Shown here: positions 37,293 to 46,601 of the stretch, piece by piece
How positions within the stretch are numbered: position 1 is the first letter of the stretch
Layout of the letters: the number at the start of each line of letters is the position of its first letter
DNA from: Acidobacteriota bacterium
GTDB lineage: Bacteria; Acidobacteriota; Vicinamibacteria; Vicinamibacterales; JAFNAJ01
Assembly (NCBI GenBank): GCA_023384575.1
Contig: JAHDVP010000015.1
Coordinates: 50,145 to 114,144 of the forward strand
DNA length: 64,000 nt
Direction of reading: 5' to 3'
Notes under the pieces: model-generated
What the model saw: the letters and a program-made list of their open reading frames with translations, nothing else
Told to the model about the DNA's origin: nothing
Databases searched by the model: none
Program-made: the position numbers and the translations under genes

Positions 37293-38378
37293 TCAGCGCA
37301 GCTTCAGCGTGGTCAGGCTGAAGAGCGCGAACAGGATGGCGACGATCAGGAAGCGCGTGATCACCTTCGGCTCGCTCCATCCGACGAGCTCGAAGTGGTG
37401 ATGCAGCGGCGCCATGCGGAACACCCGTCGCCCGGTCGTCTTGAACGACGCGACCTGGACGATGACCGAGAGCGCCTCGGCCACGAACACCCCTCCGACG
37501 ATGACGAGCAGGACCTCCTGCTTGATGAGGATCGCCACGGTACCGAGCGCCCCGCCGAGCGCCAGCGACCCGACATCGCCCATGAAGACCTCGGCGGGAT
37601 ACGAGTTGTACCAGAGGAACCCGAGGGCCGCGCCGACGAGGGCGCCGCAGAACACGGTGAGCTCGGCGGCGGGCGCGAAGCGCACGAGCAGCAGGTACTC
37701 GGCGAACACGCGGTGCCCCGTGACGTACGCGAGCGCCGTGAAGGCGGCCGCCGCGACGGCGAAGCAGCTGATCGCCAGGCCGTCGAGACCGTCGGTGAGG
37801 TTGACCGCGTTCGACGCGCCGACCAGCACGACCACGGCAAACGGCACGTAGAAGTACCCGAGGTCTGGAATCAGCTGCTTGAAGAACGGGAAGATCAGCC
37901 GCGTGCTGTAGAGGTTCTGCTCGGCCAGCACGAGCAGCGTCACGCCCACGCCGAGTGCGACGAGCACCTGGGCGCCGAGCTTGTAGCGTGGCCGCAGCCC
38001 ATGGTGCGAGTGCCGGACGATCTTCAGGTAGTCGTCGAGGAACCCGATCGCGCCGAAGGCCGTCGTCGCGAGCACCGCGATCCACACGTAGACGTTCGTC
38101 AGGTCGGCCCAGAGGAGGGTCGGCACGATCGCCGCCGTGAGGATCAGCAGCCCGCCCATCGTCGGAGTGCCGGCCTTGGCCTTGTGACTCGCCGGTCCCT
38201 CGTGCCGGATCACCTGGCCGACCTGGAACTCCCGGAGCTTGCGGATCATCCAGGGTCCGAGCAGCAGGCTGATGGCGAGTGCGGTGATGCTCGCCGCGGC
38301 CGTCCGGAACGTGATGTACCTGGTCACGTTCAGCAGCGAAATCTGCTGGTGCAGCGGGTAGAGCAGGTGATACAGCAT
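37293..38378 (-). CDS. mraY: Phospho-N-acetylmuramoyl-pentapeptide transferase
   Basis: A 361-residue polytopic enzyme that transfers phospho-MurNAc-pentapeptide to undecaprenyl phosphate to make lipid I. The family motifs are clear: [29 protein letters not shown] with the catalytic Asp pair, [30 protein letters not shown] and [22 protein letters not shown]. About ten TM segments can be traced. ATG 38378 shares its A with the murF TGA (TGATG). The long upstream extension in this frame belongs to other genes. Confidence 0.98.
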   Translation of the reverse strand: MLYHLLYPLHQQISLLNVTRYITFRTAAASITALAISLLLGPWMIRKLREFQVGQVIRHEGPASHKAKAGTPTMGGLLILTAAIVPTLLWADLTNVYVWIAVLATTAFGAIGFLDDYLKIVRHSHHGLRPRYKLGAQVLVALGVGVTLLVLAEQNLYSTRLIFPFFKQLIPDLGYFYVPFAVVVLVGASNAVNLTDGLDGLAISCFAVAAAAFTALAYVTGHRVFAEYLLLVRFAPAAELTVFCGALVGAALGFLWYNSYPAEVFMGDVGSLALGGALGTVAILIKQEVLLVIVGGVFVAEALSVIVQVASFKTTGRRVFRMAPLHHHFELVGWSEPKVITRFLIVAILFALFSLTTLKLR

Positions 38379-39781
38379 CAGCCGCGCTCCGCCTGCAGGC
38401 GCTCGACGACGCGCTCCATCTGCGTGCCTCGCGACCCCTTCACCAGCACGACGTCGCCGTCGCGGACGAGCGTGGACGCGAGGCGGGCCGCCTCCTCGCT
38501 CGTGTCGACATGGCAGACCCGCGCGCGGTCGAGCCCGGCCTCGACGGCTCCCTCGCCGAGCGCGGCGGCAGCGGGCCCGCCCACCGACACGACGAGCGCG
38601 AGGCCGTGCCGTGCCCCGAGCCGCCCGCCCTCGCGGTGCAGCGCCTCCGACTGCGGCCCGAGTTCGAGCATCTCGCCGAGGAACGCGACGACGCGGCGCG
38701 CGCCGGCGCCGCGCCTGACCGTGTCGATGGCCCGCGCGAGCGCCGTGGGGCTCGAGTTGTAGCTGTCGTCGACCAGCGTGACCCCGCCCGCGAGCGAGAG
38801 CACCTGCCCCCGGTGCGGAGGCGGCTCGAGGCGGGCGATCCGGTCGGCCATCGCCTCTGGCGCGACGTCGAACTGCTCCGCCACCGCGATGGCGGCGAGC
38901 ACGTTGGCGAGATGGCCGAGCCCGGGCAGGCGCAGGTCGACGCGCACGAGGCCCCTGGGCGTCCGCGCGGTCGCGCGAAGGCCCGCGAACCCGCGATCGT
39001 CGATGGCGATGGCCGTCACGTCGGCAGGGCGCTCGAGGCCGAAGGTGACGACCCGGCCGGCAAAGCGCGGCGACCGGCTCATCACGCGCGGGTCGTCGGC
39101 GTTGGCGACGAGCACGTCGCTCGCGCGGGCGCCCTCGAGGATCTCGGCCTTGGCATCGGCGATGCGGTCCATGGTGCCGAAGAACTCGAGGTGGGCCGCA
39201 CCGACGTTGAGCCAGACGCGCACATCGGGCTCCGCGATGCCGACGAGCTGCCGGATCTCGCCGGCGTGGTTCATGCCGAGCTCGACCACCGACACGTCGG
39301 CGCCATCGCGCAGCTCGATGAGCGAGAGCGGGAGGCCGATGTGGTTGTTGAGGTTCCCGCGATTGCGATGCGTCCGGAACCGCGCCTCGAGCAGCGCCGC
39401 CGTGGCCTCTTTCGTCGTCGTCTTGCCGACGCTGCCGGTGATGGCGACCACGCGCGCACCCGATGCCCTGCGCACGAACCGCGCGAGATCCTGCAGGGCC
39501 CGCGTCGTGTCCGGCACCACGACGACCGGGCACGCCGCCCCGCCGACCGACGACGGGTCGGCCACCACGACGCCGGAGGCGCCCGCCCTCACCGCGTCGG
39601 CCACGAACGCGTGGCCGTCGAACCTCGGGCCCACGATCGAGAAGAAGACGTCGCCGGGCGCCATCGTGCGCGAGTCGATGGCGACGCGACCGAGCGGCTG
39701 GCCCGGGTCGCCCGCGACGACGCGCCCGCCCGTCGCCTCGGCCACGACGGCCGCCGTCAGCACCACGCTCGCGGCCGTCAC
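38378..39781 (-). CDS. murF: UDP-N-acetylmuramoyl-tripeptide-D-alanyl-D-alanine ligase
   Basis: A 467-residue Mur ligase that adds D-Ala-D-Ala to the stem tripeptide, the last cytoplasmic step before MraY. The N-terminal domain has [16 protein letters not shown], the ATP loop [12 protein letters not shown] is at 114-125, [10 protein letters not shown] and [12 protein letters not shown] follow, and the C-terminal domain has [13 protein letters not shown]. The start is GTG 39781, overlapping the murE stop as GTGA; no in-frame ATG gives a full N-terminus. Confidence 0.97.
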   Translation of the reverse strand: MTAASVVLTAAVVAEATGGRVVAGDPGQPLGRVAIDSRTMAPGDVFFSIVGPRFDGHAFVADAVRAGASGVVVADPSSVGGAACPVVVVPDTTRALQDLARFVRRASGARVVAITGSVGKTTTKEATAALLEARFRTHRNRGNLNNHIGLPLSLIELRDGADVSVVELGMNHAGEIRQLVGIAEPDVRVWLNVGAAHLEFFGTMDRIADAKAEILEGARASDVLVANADDPRVMSRSPRFAGRVVTFGLERPADVTAIAIDDRGFAGLRATARTPRGLVRVDLRLPGLGHLANVLAAIAVAEQFDVAPEAMADRIARLEPPPHRGQVLSLAGGVTLVDDSYNSSPTALARAIDTVRRGAGARRVVAFLGEMLELGPQSEALHREGGRLGARHGLALVVSVGGPAAAALGEGAVEAGLDRARVCHVDTSEEAARLASTLVRDGDVVLVKGSRGTQMERVVERLQAERG

Positions 39782-41334
39782 GCCGATCCTCCGGTGGTCG
39801 TCCGACGTGCACGACGGCGCGCGAGCGCCTCGCGCGCCACGGCGGCGTCGTCGAAGGGCAGCAGGCGGCCGGCGATCTCCTGCGTGCGCTCGTGGCCCTT
39901 GCCGGCCAGGACCACCAAATCGCCCGGGCCGGCTGTGGCGATCGCGCGCTCGATCGCCTCGCGACGATCGACGACGACCGTCCACGTGGCGACGCGCGGC
40001 ATCGCGAGCGTCGCGCCGGGGCGGGACACCGGGCGGTCGGCTGGCGCGAATCCCGCCGTGACGTCTTCGATGATGGCTCGGGGATCCTCCGAGCGCGGGT
40101 TGTCCGAGGTGACGATCGCGACGTCGCTCAGCCGCGCGGCCACCGCGCCCATCAACGGCCGCTTCGTGCGGTCGCGGTCTCCTCCGCACCCGAAGACGAC
40201 CACGAGCCGGCCACGCGCGAGCGGTCGGGCCGTCTCGAGCACCCCGCGCAGCGCGTCGTCGGTGTGCGCGTAGTCGACGACGACGGCGATGTCGTCGGCG
40301 AGCGTCGAGACACGCTCGAACCGCCCCGGCACCGACGCGAGCGACCGGATGCCCCGCTCGATGCCGCTCCTCGGCAGGTCGAGCGCCACCGCGGTCGCGA
40401 CCGCCCCGAGGATGTTGTACGCGTTCGCGCGGCCCACGAGTCCCGAGTCGATCGACACCAGGCCCTGGGGCGTCCGCGCCTCGAACCGAAGCCCGTCGAT
40501 GGAGGGCGCGAGGCCCTCGGGCCGGACGGCCGCGGCGCGGTCGACGGCGAACGTCGTGGCCCGCGGGAAGTCGCGCGCCAGGCGATCGCCGTACGCATCG
40601 TCGACGTTGACCACCACCGGCCCGCCATCCGACAGCAGGTCGAACAGCCGGCGCTTGGCCGCGAAGTACGGCTCCATTCCGCCGTGGAAATCGAGGTGGT
40701 CGCGGGTCAGGTTGGTGAAGAGGCCCGCAGAGAACCGCATCTGGTCGACGCGTCGGAGGGCGAGCGCATGCGACGACACCTCCATCACGCACGCGGTGCA
40801 CCGCTCGTCGACCATGCGACGCAGCAGCCGCTGCACGTCGGGCGCTTCGGGCGTCGTCCGGGCCAGCTCGTGCTCGACGCCGCCAATCTGGTAGCCGGTC
40901 GTGCCGATGCGTCCCGTCGCGAGCCCCGCCGCCTGGAAGATGGCCTGCAGCAGGTACGTGGTCGTCGTCTTCCCGTTCGTGCCGGTCACGCCGACGACGA
41001 GCAGTTCCTCGCTCGGGTGCCGGTAGAACGTGGCAGCGAGCGCGGCGAGTGCCAGGCGTGCGTCGGTGGTCGTCAGCCAGGGTCCGGGGGTGGCTGGCGG
41101 AGCCGGGCTCTCGGCCACGACGGCCACCGCGCCCCGCTCGAGCGCCTCTGCGCCGAACAGCGCACCGTCGGCGCGCTGGCCGCGCACGCCGACGAACACC
41201 GCACCCGGTCCGACCCGCCGCGAGTCGTACTCGACAGCGGCGACCGGACGGTCGCGAAGGCCGGCCGGCAGCTCGCCGACCCCTTCGAGCGCCACCACGG
41301 CGCCGGCACGCGCGAGCAGATCGCCGAGCGTCAC
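39778..41334 (-). CDS. murE: UDP-MurNAc-tripeptide synthetase (meso-diaminopimelate type)
   Basis: A 518-residue Mur ligase that adds the third stem residue. The N-terminal [16 protein letters not shown], the ATP loop GTNGKTTTT at 118-126, and the C-terminal [13 protein letters not shown] are typical. DNPR at 411-414 is the motif of enzymes that add meso-diaminopimelate, as in Gram-negative bacteria; lysine-adding enzymes differ there. So the stem peptide is inferred to contain mDAP. The start is GTG 41334, overlapping the ftsI stop as GTGA. Confidence 0.97.
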   Translation of the reverse strand: MTLGDLLARAGAVVALEGVGELPAGLRDRPVAAVEYDSRRVGPGAVFVGVRGQRADGALFGAEALERGAVAVVAESPAPPATPGPWLTTTDARLALAALAATFYRHPSEELLVVGVTGTNGKTTTTYLLQAIFQAAGLATGRIGTTGYQIGGVEHELARTTPEAPDVQRLLRRMVDERCTACVMEVSSHALALRRVDQMRFSAGLFTNLTRDHLDFHGGMEPYFAAKRRLFDLLSDGGPVVVNVDDAYGDRLARDFPRATTFAVDRAAAVRPEGLAPSIDGLRFEARTPQGLVSIDSGLVGRANAYNILGAVATAVALDLPRSGIERGIRSLASVPGRFERVSTLADDIAVVVDYAHTDDALRGVLETARPLARGRLVVVFGCGGDRDRTKRPLMGAVAARLSDVAIVTSDNPRSEDPRAIIEDVTAGFAPADRPVSRPGATLAMPRVATWTVVVDRREAIERAIATAGPGDLVVLAGKGHERTQEIAGRLLPFDDAAVAREALARRRARRTTTGGSA

Positions 41335-43451
41335 CGGACGTCTCCCGGGAGGTCGGCGACGATCCGGCGGGCGAGGCGCAGGCGGCAGCGTCCACCGCGG
41401 TCGATCGGCGTGCCCGGCTCGAGGTCCTGGTCGACGACGAGGCCATCGCCCTCGAGGTCGACGGCGATGCCGAGGCGGGCGAGCACGTGCACCGCCTCGC
41501 GGGCGCTCAGGCCGCGCAGGTCGGGCATCAACCCGCGCCCCGCCGGACGGCCGGCAGCAGCGACGATGAACGACGGCGCGCGTGCGGGCGTCGTGGCCAC
41601 GAGGGCCGGCGGCGCTCGGCGCTCGGTGACGACGACCCTGGGCGACGGCAGCCGATCGGGCGCGATGCCGAGATGACGCATCGTCGCCTCGGCCACGCGC
41701 TTGAACACCGGCGCGGCCACCGCCCCGCCGTAGATGCTCCCGCCGCGCGGCGTGTCGATCACGACCAGGATCGAGACCGCCGGCCGGCTCGCCGGCAGGA
41801 AGCCGATGAACGAGGCGTTGTAGTCGGTCTTCGAGTATCGCCCCCCGACCAGCTTGGCCGCGGTGCCCGTCTTGCCGGCCACGGAGTAGCCCGGCACCTG
41901 CGCGGCCTTCGCCGTGCCCCGCTCGACCACCTCGGTCATGATGGCGGTCAGCGAGGAGGCCGTCTGCGGCGTGATGGCGCGCCGGATCACCGTCCGCGGC
42001 TCCTCGATCCGCTGCCCCGCGGCGCGGCGGGCGCGCACGACCCGCGGCACCACGAGCTCGCCGCCGTTGGCGACGGCGCTGGTCGCGGTCACCATCTGAA
42101 TGGGCGTCACGCCGATCTGATAGCCCATCGACACCGACGCGAGGGCCGAGTCGCTCCACTGCTCCGGCGCCCAGAGGATGCCGCGGCTTTCGCCGGGCAG
42201 GTCGCGCGCGATGGACTGACCGAACCCGAACTGCCGCACGTAGTGCCCGAGGCGCACGTTGCCCAGCCGCAAGCCGACGCGAATCGCTCCGACGTTGCTC
42301 GACTTCACCATGACGTCGGTGAAGCTCAGGGTGTCGTAGCGTTTCACGTCGTGGATCACGCGCGAGCCGAAGCGGATCAGGCCGTTGCTCACGTCGATGG
42401 ACTCGTCGAGACGGAACAGGCCCTCTTCGATGGCCGCCGAGGCGGTGACCAGCTTGAACGTCGAGCCCGGCTCGTACACCTCCTGCACGGCGCGGTTGCG
42501 CAGCCGCTCGGGCTCGGTGCCCCGGAACGCGTTGGGATTGAAGCGCGGCCAGTTCGCGAGCGCGAGCACCTCGCCCGTGCGCGGCTCCTGGACGATGACC
42601 GTGCCGCCTCGTGCGCCGTACGCGGCGACCCCCCACTCGAGCTCGCGCTCCGCGATGTGCTGCAGCGACTGGTCGATGGTCAGCTCGAGGGTCGTTCCCG
42701 TCGTCGGCGGCTGCTCGATCCGGCTGAAGACCCGCTCCCTCGCGTCGGTCACGACGAACATGACGCCGGGCCGCCCGGTGATCTCCGCGTCGTACCGCGC
42801 CTCGATCCCGGCGAGGCCGGTGTTGTCCGTCCCGACGTATCCGAGCAGGTGCGCGGCCATCTCCCGGTTCGGGTAGTAGCGGCGGTCCTCCTTGTGCACG
42901 GCGACACCCGGCAGATCGAGCGCCTCGACCCGCTGGGCGTCGGAGGGCGATGCGGTCCTCCAGAGGTAGGCGAAGGCCCGCTGGCGCCGCAGCCGTTCCT
43001 CCATGACCTGACGGTCGGCCGGCGTGCAGCCGTCGACGGCCTCGCAGACCGCCCGCGCGGTCGTCTCCGCGTCGGCCACGCGTGACGGGTCGGCCCAGAT
43101 CGCGTCGCCGTCGACGCTGTAGGCCAGCAGCCGGCCCTCCCGGTCGACGAGATCGCCGCGCTTGCCCGGCACGGTGATGGCCCTGTTGTGCTGGCGCTCG
43201 GCCAGTCGCACCATCTCGTCGTGGTTGACCACCTGCAGGTAGACCAGGCGCGCTTCGATGGCGCCGATCCAGCAGGCGACGAGCACGGCCACCACGGCCA
43301 GCCGCCGGCGGACGGTCGGCCGCCAGTCACAGGCCAGCGCCTCGGCGGCCGCGGCCTCCGCCTCGCGGAGCCGGGCGTCGAGCGCCACGTCGGGACGGTT
43401 CAGCGTCTCGACGAACGGCTCGGGCTCGGGGCTGGGCGACCGATCGGGCAC
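41331..43451 (-). CDS. ftsI: Septal penicillin-binding protein FtsI with PASTA domain
   Basis: A 706-residue class B transpeptidase that cross-links septal peptidoglycan with FtsW. The cytoplasmic N-terminus (about 1-50, Pro/Glu-rich) precedes one TM helix (51-68). The transpeptidase motifs are STFK at 330-333 (catalytic Ser), SSN at 384-386 and KTGT at 527-530. A single PASTA domain is at about 637-700 (GLMPDLRGLSAREAVHVLARLGIAVDLEG...). The GTG at 43451 is chosen because GAGGAG lies 6-7 nt before it. Class B PBPs of this size with PASTA are commoner in Gram-positive PBP2x/SpoVD, so the presence here is notable. Its stop overlaps murE. Confidence 0.96.
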   Translation of the reverse strand: MPDRSPSPEPEPFVETLNRPDVALDARLREAEAAAAEALACDWRPTVRRRLAVVAVLVACWIGAIEARLVYLQVVNHDEMVRLAERQHNRAITVPGKRGDLVDREGRLLAYSVDGDAIWADPSRVADAETTARAVCEAVDGCTPADRQVMEERLRRQRAFAYLWRTASPSDAQRVEALDLPGVAVHKEDRRYYPNREMAAHLLGYVGTDNTGLAGIEARYDAEITGRPGVMFVVTDARERVFSRIEQPPTTGTTLELTIDQSLQHIAERELEWGVAAYGARGGTVIVQEPRTGEVLALANWPRFNPNAFRGTEPERLRNRAVQEVYEPGSTFKLVTASAAIEEGLFRLDESIDVSNGLIRFGSRVIHDVKRYDTLSFTDVMVKSSNVGAIRVGLRLGNVRLGHYVRQFGFGQSIARDLPGESRGILWAPEQWSDSALASVSMGYQIGVTPIQMVTATSAVANGGELVVPRVVRARRAAGQRIEEPRTVIRRAITPQTASSLTAIMTEVVERGTAKAAQVPGYSVAGKTGTAAKLVGGRYSKTDYNASFIGFLPASRPAVSILVVIDTPRGGSIYGGAVAAPVFKRVAEATMRHLGIAPDRLPSPRVVVTERRAPPALVATTPARAPSFIVAAAGRPAGRGLMPDLRGLSAREAVHVLARLGIAVDLEGDGLVVDQDLEPGTPIDRGGRCRLRLARRIVADLPGDVR

Positions 43452-43467
43452 GGCATGCTCCTCGACG

Positions 43468-43860
43468 TCAGCGCGACGCGACGATGCCCTGCGAGGGGGC
43501 AGGCGAGGTGGTGACCCGCTCGACGACCACGGCCCGATCGGCGGCCGGGGCCACGAGCTGGAGGTCCTTCGTGGCAATCCGCTCGAGCCGCCGGGGCGAC
43601 TGCAGTGTGGTGATCTCGAGGCGGAGCTGGCGTTCGATCTGCTGCTCGACCTTGATCTGGCCCTTCACGTCGTCGAGCCCGTAGCCGTACGCGATGAACT
43701 CGTGGTACTGGAACGCCGTGACGAGCAGCACCGCGAGCAGCGCGGCACCCACAGCGACCCAGATCCAGAGCTCCCGGTGCCGGGCCCGATCGACCGTTCT
43801 CACCACGCCGCCGTTCTGCACGTCGCGGCGAATGGCGTACTCGAAGTCGACGTCGTTCAT
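43468..43860 (-). CDS. ftsL: Cell division protein FtsL
   Basis: A 130-residue bitopic protein. A cytoplasmic segment of about 30 residues precedes one TM segment (31-49: LWIWVAVGAALLAVLLVTAF), and a periplasmic heptad region follows (DVKGQIKVEQQIERQLRLEITTLQSPRRLERIATKDLQL), as expected for FtsL, which forms a complex with FtsB/FtsQ and stimulates FtsWI. Sequence conservation in FtsL is low; identity rests on topology and the position between rsmH and ftsI. The ATG at 43860 overlaps the rsmH stop as ATGA. Confidence 0.85.
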   Translation of the reverse strand: MNDVDFEYAIRRDVQNGGVVRTVDRARHRELWIWVAVGAALLAVLLVTAFQYHEFIAYGYGLDDVKGQIKVEQQIERQLRLEITTLQSPRRLERIATKDLQLVAPAADRAVVVERVTTSPAPSQGIVASR

Positions 43861-44744
43861 GCCAGCCTCTCCACCGCGCGGAGCTTCGCGCTGCGCGCTC
43901 GCGGGTTGCGGGCGAGCTCTTCGTCGGACGCGACGAGGGGACGTGCCGTCAGAAGCCGCACGAGCGCGCGTCCCGCCGAGGCGAGCGCGCGGAACGTGTG
44001 CTTGACGATCCGATCCTCGAGCGAGTGGAACGAGATCACAACCAGGCGCGCGCCGGCCGCGAGGCGCCCCGCGGCGGCTTCGAGGAACGCGTCGAGCCGG
44101 TCGAGCTCGTCGTTGACCCGGATCCGGATCGCCTGGAACGTGCGCGTCGCCGGGTCGATTCGCTGCCAGCCTCTCGTCGGCACCGCCCGCCGGACGATCG
44201 CGGCGAGCTGACCCGTCGTCTCGATGGGCGCGACGGCCCGCGCCGCGACGATCGTCCGGGCGATCCGCCGCGAGAACCGCTCCTCGCCGAAGGCGTAGAT
44301 CGTGTCGGCGAGCTCGCCCTCCTCGACGCGGCCGAGCCACCTGGCGGCCGTCTCCCCTGACGAGCGATCCATGCGCATGTCGAGCGGCTCGTCGACGCGG
44401 AAGCTGAAGCCGCGCGACGGATCGTCGAGCTGCATCGACGAGACGCCGAGATCGGCCAGGACGCCGTCGACTCGTCCGATGCCACGCGCGTCGAGCACCG
44501 CATCGAGGTCGCGGTAGTCGGCGTGCACGAGCGTCACGCGGTCACCATGCGCGGCGAGCGCCGTGCGGGCCTGCGCCAGCGCCTCGGCATCGCGGTCGAG
44601 ACCCACGAGGCGAGTCGCGCCCGCGTCGAGCATCGCCCGGGCGTGGCCTCCGAGCCCCACCGTGCAGTCGACGAACAGCCCGCCCCGAACTGGCTGCAGC
44701 AGGTCGACGACCTCGCGCGTGAGCACCGGCTCGTGCAACGCCAT
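43857..44744 (-). CDS. rsmH: 16S rRNA (cytosine1402-N4)-methyltransferase
   Basis: A 295-residue SAM-dependent methyltransferase (MraW/RsmH) that modifies C1402 in the ribosomal P site. It shows the SAM motif FVDCTVGLGGHARAML, LADLGVSSMQLDDPSRGFSF, the Lys/Arg-rich segment and VVISFHSLEDRIVKHTFR, and the start MALHEPVLTREVVDLL is the standard N-terminus. It lies 3 bp after mraZ and overlaps ftsL by 4 bp. Confidence 0.98.
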   Translation of the reverse strand: MALHEPVLTREVVDLLQPVRGGLFVDCTVGLGGHARAMLDAGATRLVGLDRDAEALAQARTALAAHGDRVTLVHADYRDLDAVLDARGIGRVDGVLADLGVSSMQLDDPSRGFSFRVDEPLDMRMDRSSGETAARWLGRVEEGELADTIYAFGEERFSRRIARTIVAARAVAPIETTGQLAAIVRRAVPTRGWQRIDPATRTFQAIRIRVNDELDRLDAFLEAAAGRLAAGARLVVISFHSLEDRIVKHTFRALASAGRALVRLLTARPLVASDEELARNPRARSAKLRAVERLA

Positions 44745-44747
44745 CGG

Positions 44748-45212
44748 CTACACTCCCGCGTTCGAGAGCCGCTGCCAATCGTCTTCGGTGAGCGGGTCTT
44801 CCTCGAGGTTGGCCGACAGGCGGCCGCTGTTCCAGACCTCCAGGTATGACAACATGCCAATGACGTCGACCTCGCCCGTCATCTCCGCCGTCGCGCGAAG
44901 GCGGGCGGGGATGAGCACGCGGCCCTGGGCGTCGAACTCGGCCATCTGGCCGTGGTGCATGACGCGCCGCAGCAGACGCACCCGCGTGGGATCGGTCGAG
45001 GCCATCGTTGCGAGGCGGTTTTCGATGTCCTCCCAGACGGAAAGGGGGTAGAGCCGGACGCTGCGGCCGTCGAGGCTGGTGATGAAGATCTTGGGGCCGT
45101 AGTGCGCCTCGGTCAGGGCCCGAAACTCGCTCGGGACCTTGAGGCGGCCCTTGTCGTCGATCTTCGCCGTGTAGTTGCCTCTGAGCACGGCTGTCGCCCC
45201 ATTTCGCTCCAT
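44748..45212 (-). CDS. mraZ: Transcriptional regulator MraZ
   Basis: A 154-residue protein with two SpoVT/AbrB-like domains, LRGNYTAKIDDKGRLKVPSEFR and MAEFDAQGRVLIPARLRA, with the DxKGR and DxxGR DNA-binding motifs. MraZ binds repeated boxes before its own gene and controls the dcw cluster. The start is uncertain. ATG 45212 gives 154 aa, but GTG 45188 (V-LRGNYTAKIDDKGRL) coincides with the usual MraZ N-terminus and would give 146 aa. The first four codons after the ATG are part of the phased operator boxes, which also favours GTG. It is the first gene of the cluster. Confidence 0.95.
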   Translation of the reverse strand: MERNGATAVLRGNYTAKIDDKGRLKVPSEFRALTEAHYGPKIFITSLDGRSVRLYPLSVWEDIENRLATMASTDPTRVRLLRRVMHHGQMAEFDAQGRVLIPARLRATAEMTGEVDVIGMLSYLEVWNSGRLSANLEEDPLTEDDWQRLSNAGV

Positions 45213-45241
45213 TTTGAACTACTGGACTCCACTTCGCTCCA
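45197..45241 (-). promoter_or_regulatory. MraZ operator: four 10-bp-phased TGG(A/G)G boxes
   Basis: On the minus strand TGGAG occurs at 45241-45237, 45231-45227 and 45211-45207, and TGGGG at 45201-45197. Each pair is separated by 5 nt (CGAAG and CGAAA), giving exact 10-bp spacing; the missing slot at 45217-45221 (TAGTT) is degenerate. MraZ of E. coli is known to bind TGGG-type repeats separated by 5-nt spacers. The boxes cover the predicted transcription start and the ATG at 45212, fitting autorepression. Confidence 0.72.
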
Positions 45242-45244
45242 CGG

Positions 45245-45273
45245 AGTTTAAGTAGCCCCGGAAGGGATGTCAA
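45245..45273 (-). promoter_or_regulatory. Near-consensus sigma70 promoter of the dcw cluster
   Basis: Minus strand: a perfect -35 TTGACA (45273-45268), a 17-bp spacer and -10 TAAACT (45250-45245, 4/6). The start site is expected near 45238, inside the first MraZ box. It is the best promoter match in the window and sits at the head of the 14-gene division/cell-wall cluster. Confidence 0.75.
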
Positions 45274-45492
45274 CGCTGAAGTTCCGGCGAATTGGATCCG
45301 ATAAGTGTTTCGATCCCTGGAACTTACGCCTTGTATTCGCCATCCTGTGCGATTGGGGACGACCTCGAAGCAGGAGACCGGTCGGGGCGGCGACTGGCTG
45401 GGTAAGGCGGCGGCACGAGCGCTGCGTGCTAGGATTGCGGGATCGCCGCCGCCCCTCGGCCCCCGCGGGATCGATCGGCCCCGGACCCTCTC

Positions 45493-46578
45493 ATGCTGCG
45501 CGCTGGCCTCATCGGCTTTCCCTCGACGGGCAAGACCACGCTCTTCCGCCTCATGACGGCGGTCCACGACGCGGGCCGGGCGTCGCACGCCAGGGGCGAG
45601 GCCCACGTCGGCGTGTCGCGCGTTCCCGATGCGCGCCTCGATCGGCTCACGGCCATGTACAACCCGCGCAAGCGGGTGCCGGCCACCGTGGAGTTCATCG
45701 ACATGGCGGGTGCCGGCCGCGCCGGCGGCAAGGACCTGCTCGACGTGGCGCCGTTCCGCAACGCGGATGCGCTCGTCCACGTCGTGCGTCTGTTCCGCGA
45801 CGCCTCGGTGCCGCACGCGGCGGGATCGGTCGATCCCCGGCGTGACGCGCAGGCGATGGAAGACGAGCTGATGCTCGCCGATCTGGTCATCGTCGAGCGC
45901 CGGCTGGAACGGCTCGACAAGGATCTGAAGAAGTCGCCCTCTGCCGAACTGCGGCGCGAACACGACGTGCTCGTCGAGTGCCGCGCGGCGCTCGAGAACG
46001 GGCGTCCGCTTCGTGCGCTCGCGCTGGCGGGCGACGATCTGAAACGGCTGCGCGGGTTCCAGTTCCTGTCGGCCAAGCCGCTGCTGCTCGTGCTCAACCT
46101 CGACGAGGCGGACCTTCCGCAGCTCGATCGCGCCGTGGCGCTCGCCGGTCTCGAGGCGTTCGTGTCGGGCGCGGCGACGCTGGCCGTGCCGCTCTGCGCG
46201 AAGATCGAGCTCGAGATCTCGGAGTTGAGCGCCGACGACGCGGCGGCCTTTCTCTCGGACCTGGGCCTCGCGGACTCGGGCCTCGATCGGGTCATTCGCG
46301 CCAGCTACGACCTGCTCGGCTACATGAGTTTCTTCACCGTGGGCGACGACGAGTGCCGCGCGTGGTCGATCCCGCGGCACACGCCGGCGCAGCTCGCCGC
46401 GGGCGAGATTCACAGCGACATCCAGCGCGGGTTCATCCGCGCCGAGGTCGTGGCGTACGACGCGCTCGTCGCCCGCGGCTCGTACGCCGCCTGCCGCGAG
46501 CACGGCGAGGTCCGCCTCGAGGGCAAGGACTACGTGGTACAGGACGGAGACGTCATCAACTTCCGGTTCGCGACCTGA
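45493..46578 (+). CDS. YchF/Obg-like P-loop NTPase, divergent
   Basis: A 361-residue TRAFAC P-loop protein resembling YchF. G1 is GFPSTGKT at 8-15 (YchF: GLPNVGKS), the family string VPDARLDRLTAMYNPRKRVPATVEFIDMAG follows, and the base-recognition motif is NLDE, which gives YchF its ATP preference. A C-terminal TGS-like domain is present (about 275-361: SFFTVGDDECRAWSIPRHTPAQLAAGEIHSDIQRGF...VQDGDVINFRF). However, the usual FPFATI/EPNVG switch I and GASKGEGLGN switch II segments are replaced (HARGEAHVG, GRAGGKDLLD). It may therefore be a paralogue with a different regulatory mechanism. It lies 252 bp from the mraZ promoter and diverges from it. Confidence 0.83.
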   Translation: MLRAGLIGFPSTGKTTLFRLMTAVHDAGRASHARGEAHVGVSRVPDARLDRLTAMYNPRKRVPATVEFIDMAGAGRAGGKDLLDVAPFRNADALVHVVRLFRDASVPHAAGSVDPRRDAQAMEDELMLADLVIVERRLERLDKDLKKSPSAELRREHDVLVECRAALENGRPLRALALAGDDLKRLRGFQFLSAKPLLLVLNLDEADLPQLDRAVALAGLEAFVSGAATLAVPLCAKIELEISELSADDAAAFLSDLGLADSGLDRVIRASYDLLGYMSFFTVGDDECRAWSIPRHTPAQLAAGEIHSDIQRGFIRAEVVAYDALVARGSYAACREHGEVRLEGKDYVVQDGDVINFRFAT

Positions 46579-46601
46579 GTTCGCGGCGCCGGACGGCCAC
46601 C

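Noticed and set aside
38378..41446. A 1022-codon minus-strand frame, read as one gene
   Set aside because: Only its last 467 codons (murF) are real; the upstream part is the out-of-frame shadow of murE.
39778..42636. A 952-codon minus-strand frame, read as one gene
   Set aside because: Only the part from GTG 41334 is murE; the upstream codons are an off-frame reading of ftsI.
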